From the NCBI GenBank assembly GCA_964603455.1, contig CAZRVL010000092.1, positions 1 through 7,584 of the forward strand: DNA of 7,584 bases. Reading direction: 5' to 3'. Made by a program: the position numbers and the translations under genes. The notes under the pieces were generated by a model. It saw only the letters and a list, made by a program, of their open reading frames with translations. It made no database searches and was not told the DNA's origin. The DNA is from Flemingiibacterium sp964603455 (GTDB taxonomy: Bacteria; Bacillota; Clostridia; Oscillospirales; CAG-272). Below, one piece after another: positions 6,898 through 7,584 of the stretch (position 1 is the stretch's first letter; each line of letters opens with the position of its first letter).

Positions 6898-7584
6898 ATG
6901 AAAAAAGCATTAATTACAGGCATTAACGGACAGGATGGTTCCTATTTGGCGGAGTTTTTACTGGAGAAAGGATATGAGGTACACGGGATTATACGTCGTT
7001 CTTCTATTTCCAATACGGCGAAGATCGATCATTTATTGGAGAAAAACGCCATTACCCTTCATGAAGGTGATTTGACGGATTCGTCATCACTGGTTCGGAT
7101 TATCGGTCTGGTACAGCCGGATGAGATTTACAATCTTGCGGCACAGTCCCATGTGCAGGTATCCTTTGATGTACCGGAGTATTCCGGTGATGTGGATGCA
7201 ATCGGTGTTCTCCGGGTACTGGAGGCAATCAGAATTCTGGGACTGGAGAAAAAGACAAAATTTTATCAGGCATCGACCTCCGAGTTGTACGGTAAGGTGG
7301 AGGAAGTACCGCAGCGGGAAACGACACCGTTTCATCCATACAGTCCTTATGCGGTTGCCAAGCAGTATGGCTTCTGGATTACCAAGGAGTACCGGGATGC
7401 ATATGGTATGTTTGCCGTAAATGGCATTCTTTTTAACCATGAGTCGGAGCGGCGTGGGGAAAACTTTGTTACCCGTAAGATTACGCTGGCAGCAGCAAGA
7501 ATTGCCGAAGGTTTACAGGATCATCTGGAGCTGGGAAATATGGATTCATTGCGTGACTGGGGCTATGCAAAGGACTATGTAGAG
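6898..7584 (+). CDS. gmd: GDP-mannose 4,6-dehydratase, 5' part (runs off the window)
   Basis: The frame is open from ATG 6898 to the last base (229 residues, roughly two thirds of a typical Gmd). AAAGGA lies eight bases before the start. TGINGQDGSYLAEFLL (7-22) is the Gmd form of the nucleotide-binding turn. GIIRRSS is the NADP-binding segment that separates Gmd from other sugar dehydratases. LAAQSHVQVSF follows. STSELYG carries Thr127 and Glu129, and SPYAVAK gives Tyr151 and Lys155; the 24-residue spacing of Thr and Tyr equals that of E. coli Gmd (Thr132 and Tyr156). FNHESERRGENFVTRKIT is also diagnostic. The enzyme makes GDP-4-keto-6-deoxymannose, precursor of GDP-L-fucose, GDP-rhamnose, GDP-perosamine and others. 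The following gene, probably a fcl/wcaG-type synthase, would decide which, but is outside the window. Confidence 0.97.
   Translation, partial: MKKALITGINGQDGSYLAEFLLEKGYEVHGIIRRSSISNTAKIDHLLEKNAITLHEGDLTDSSSLVRIIGLVQPDEIYNLAAQSHVQVSFDVPEYSGDVDAIGVLRVLEAIRILGLEKKTKFYQASTSELYGKVEEVPQRETTPFHPYSPYAVAKQYGFWITKEYRDAYGMFAVNGILFNHESERRGENFVTRKITLAAARIAEGLQDHLELGNMDSLRDWGYAKDYVE

Noticed and set aside
7087..7440. A 117-codon open frame on the - strand across gmd, and a 99-codon + frame at 7121-7420.
   Set aside because: Both are shadows of the gmd frame, whose catalytic motifs run continuously through this region.

Overview
This window reads as part of a cell-surface polysaccharide (capsule, exopolysaccharide or teichoic-acid-like glycan) biosynthesis cluster from a low-GC Gram-positive anaerobe, most likely a Clostridia/Lachnospiraceae-type gut bacterium. 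The grounds are the AT-rich coding, the AGGAGG-like ribosome binding sites, the frequent AGA and ATA codons and the gene content. No 16S or other taxonomic marker is present, so the assignment is an inference. All genes lie on the + strand. A 60-base run of N at 604-663 shows that the source is a draft assembly.

Left part (1-2184): three tightly packed genes. They are the 3' end of a MaoC/(R)-specific enoyl-CoA hydratase, a left-handed beta-helix (hexapeptide) acyltransferase interrupted by the N gap, and a DegT/DnrJ/EryC1-type PLP sugar aminotransferase. The last two overlap by ATGA. The aminotransferase and acyltransferase fit the FdtB/QdtB plus FdtC/QdtC step that makes dTDP-3-acylamino-3,6-dideoxyhexoses. 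The hydratase next to them suggests that the acyl group may be (R)-3-hydroxybutyryl or a similar 3-hydroxyacyl rather than acetyl.

Middle part (2185-5612): an acyltransferase-3 family membrane O-acyltransferase whose N-terminal coding region carries a 78-bp tract of 19.5 copies of the tetranucleotide ACAG. The repeat is open in all three frames, so each unit gained or lost shifts the frame, and the two wrong frames stop within about 10 codons. This is the signature of slipped-strand ON/OFF phase variation, and the copy seen here is in the ON register. The gene sits between two noncoding stretches of about 180 bp that share short collinear blocks. It is followed by a GT-C-like polytopic membrane protein and a GtrA family protein, which together resemble a lipid-linked sugar flipping and glycosylation pair.

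Right part (5648-7584): rfbB (dTDP-glucose 4,6-dehydratase, complete) and gmd (GDP-mannose 4,6-dehydratase, running off the right edge). RfbB supplies dTDP-4-keto-6-deoxyglucose, which a 3,4-ketoisomerase (not in this window) would convert to the substrate of the aminotransferase. Gmd opens a second branch towards GDP-fucose or a related GDP-6-deoxyhexose. Together the genes describe a glycan with an N-acylated 3-amino-6-deoxy sugar, a GDP-derived 6-deoxy sugar, probable side-branch glycosylation and phase-variable O-acylation.
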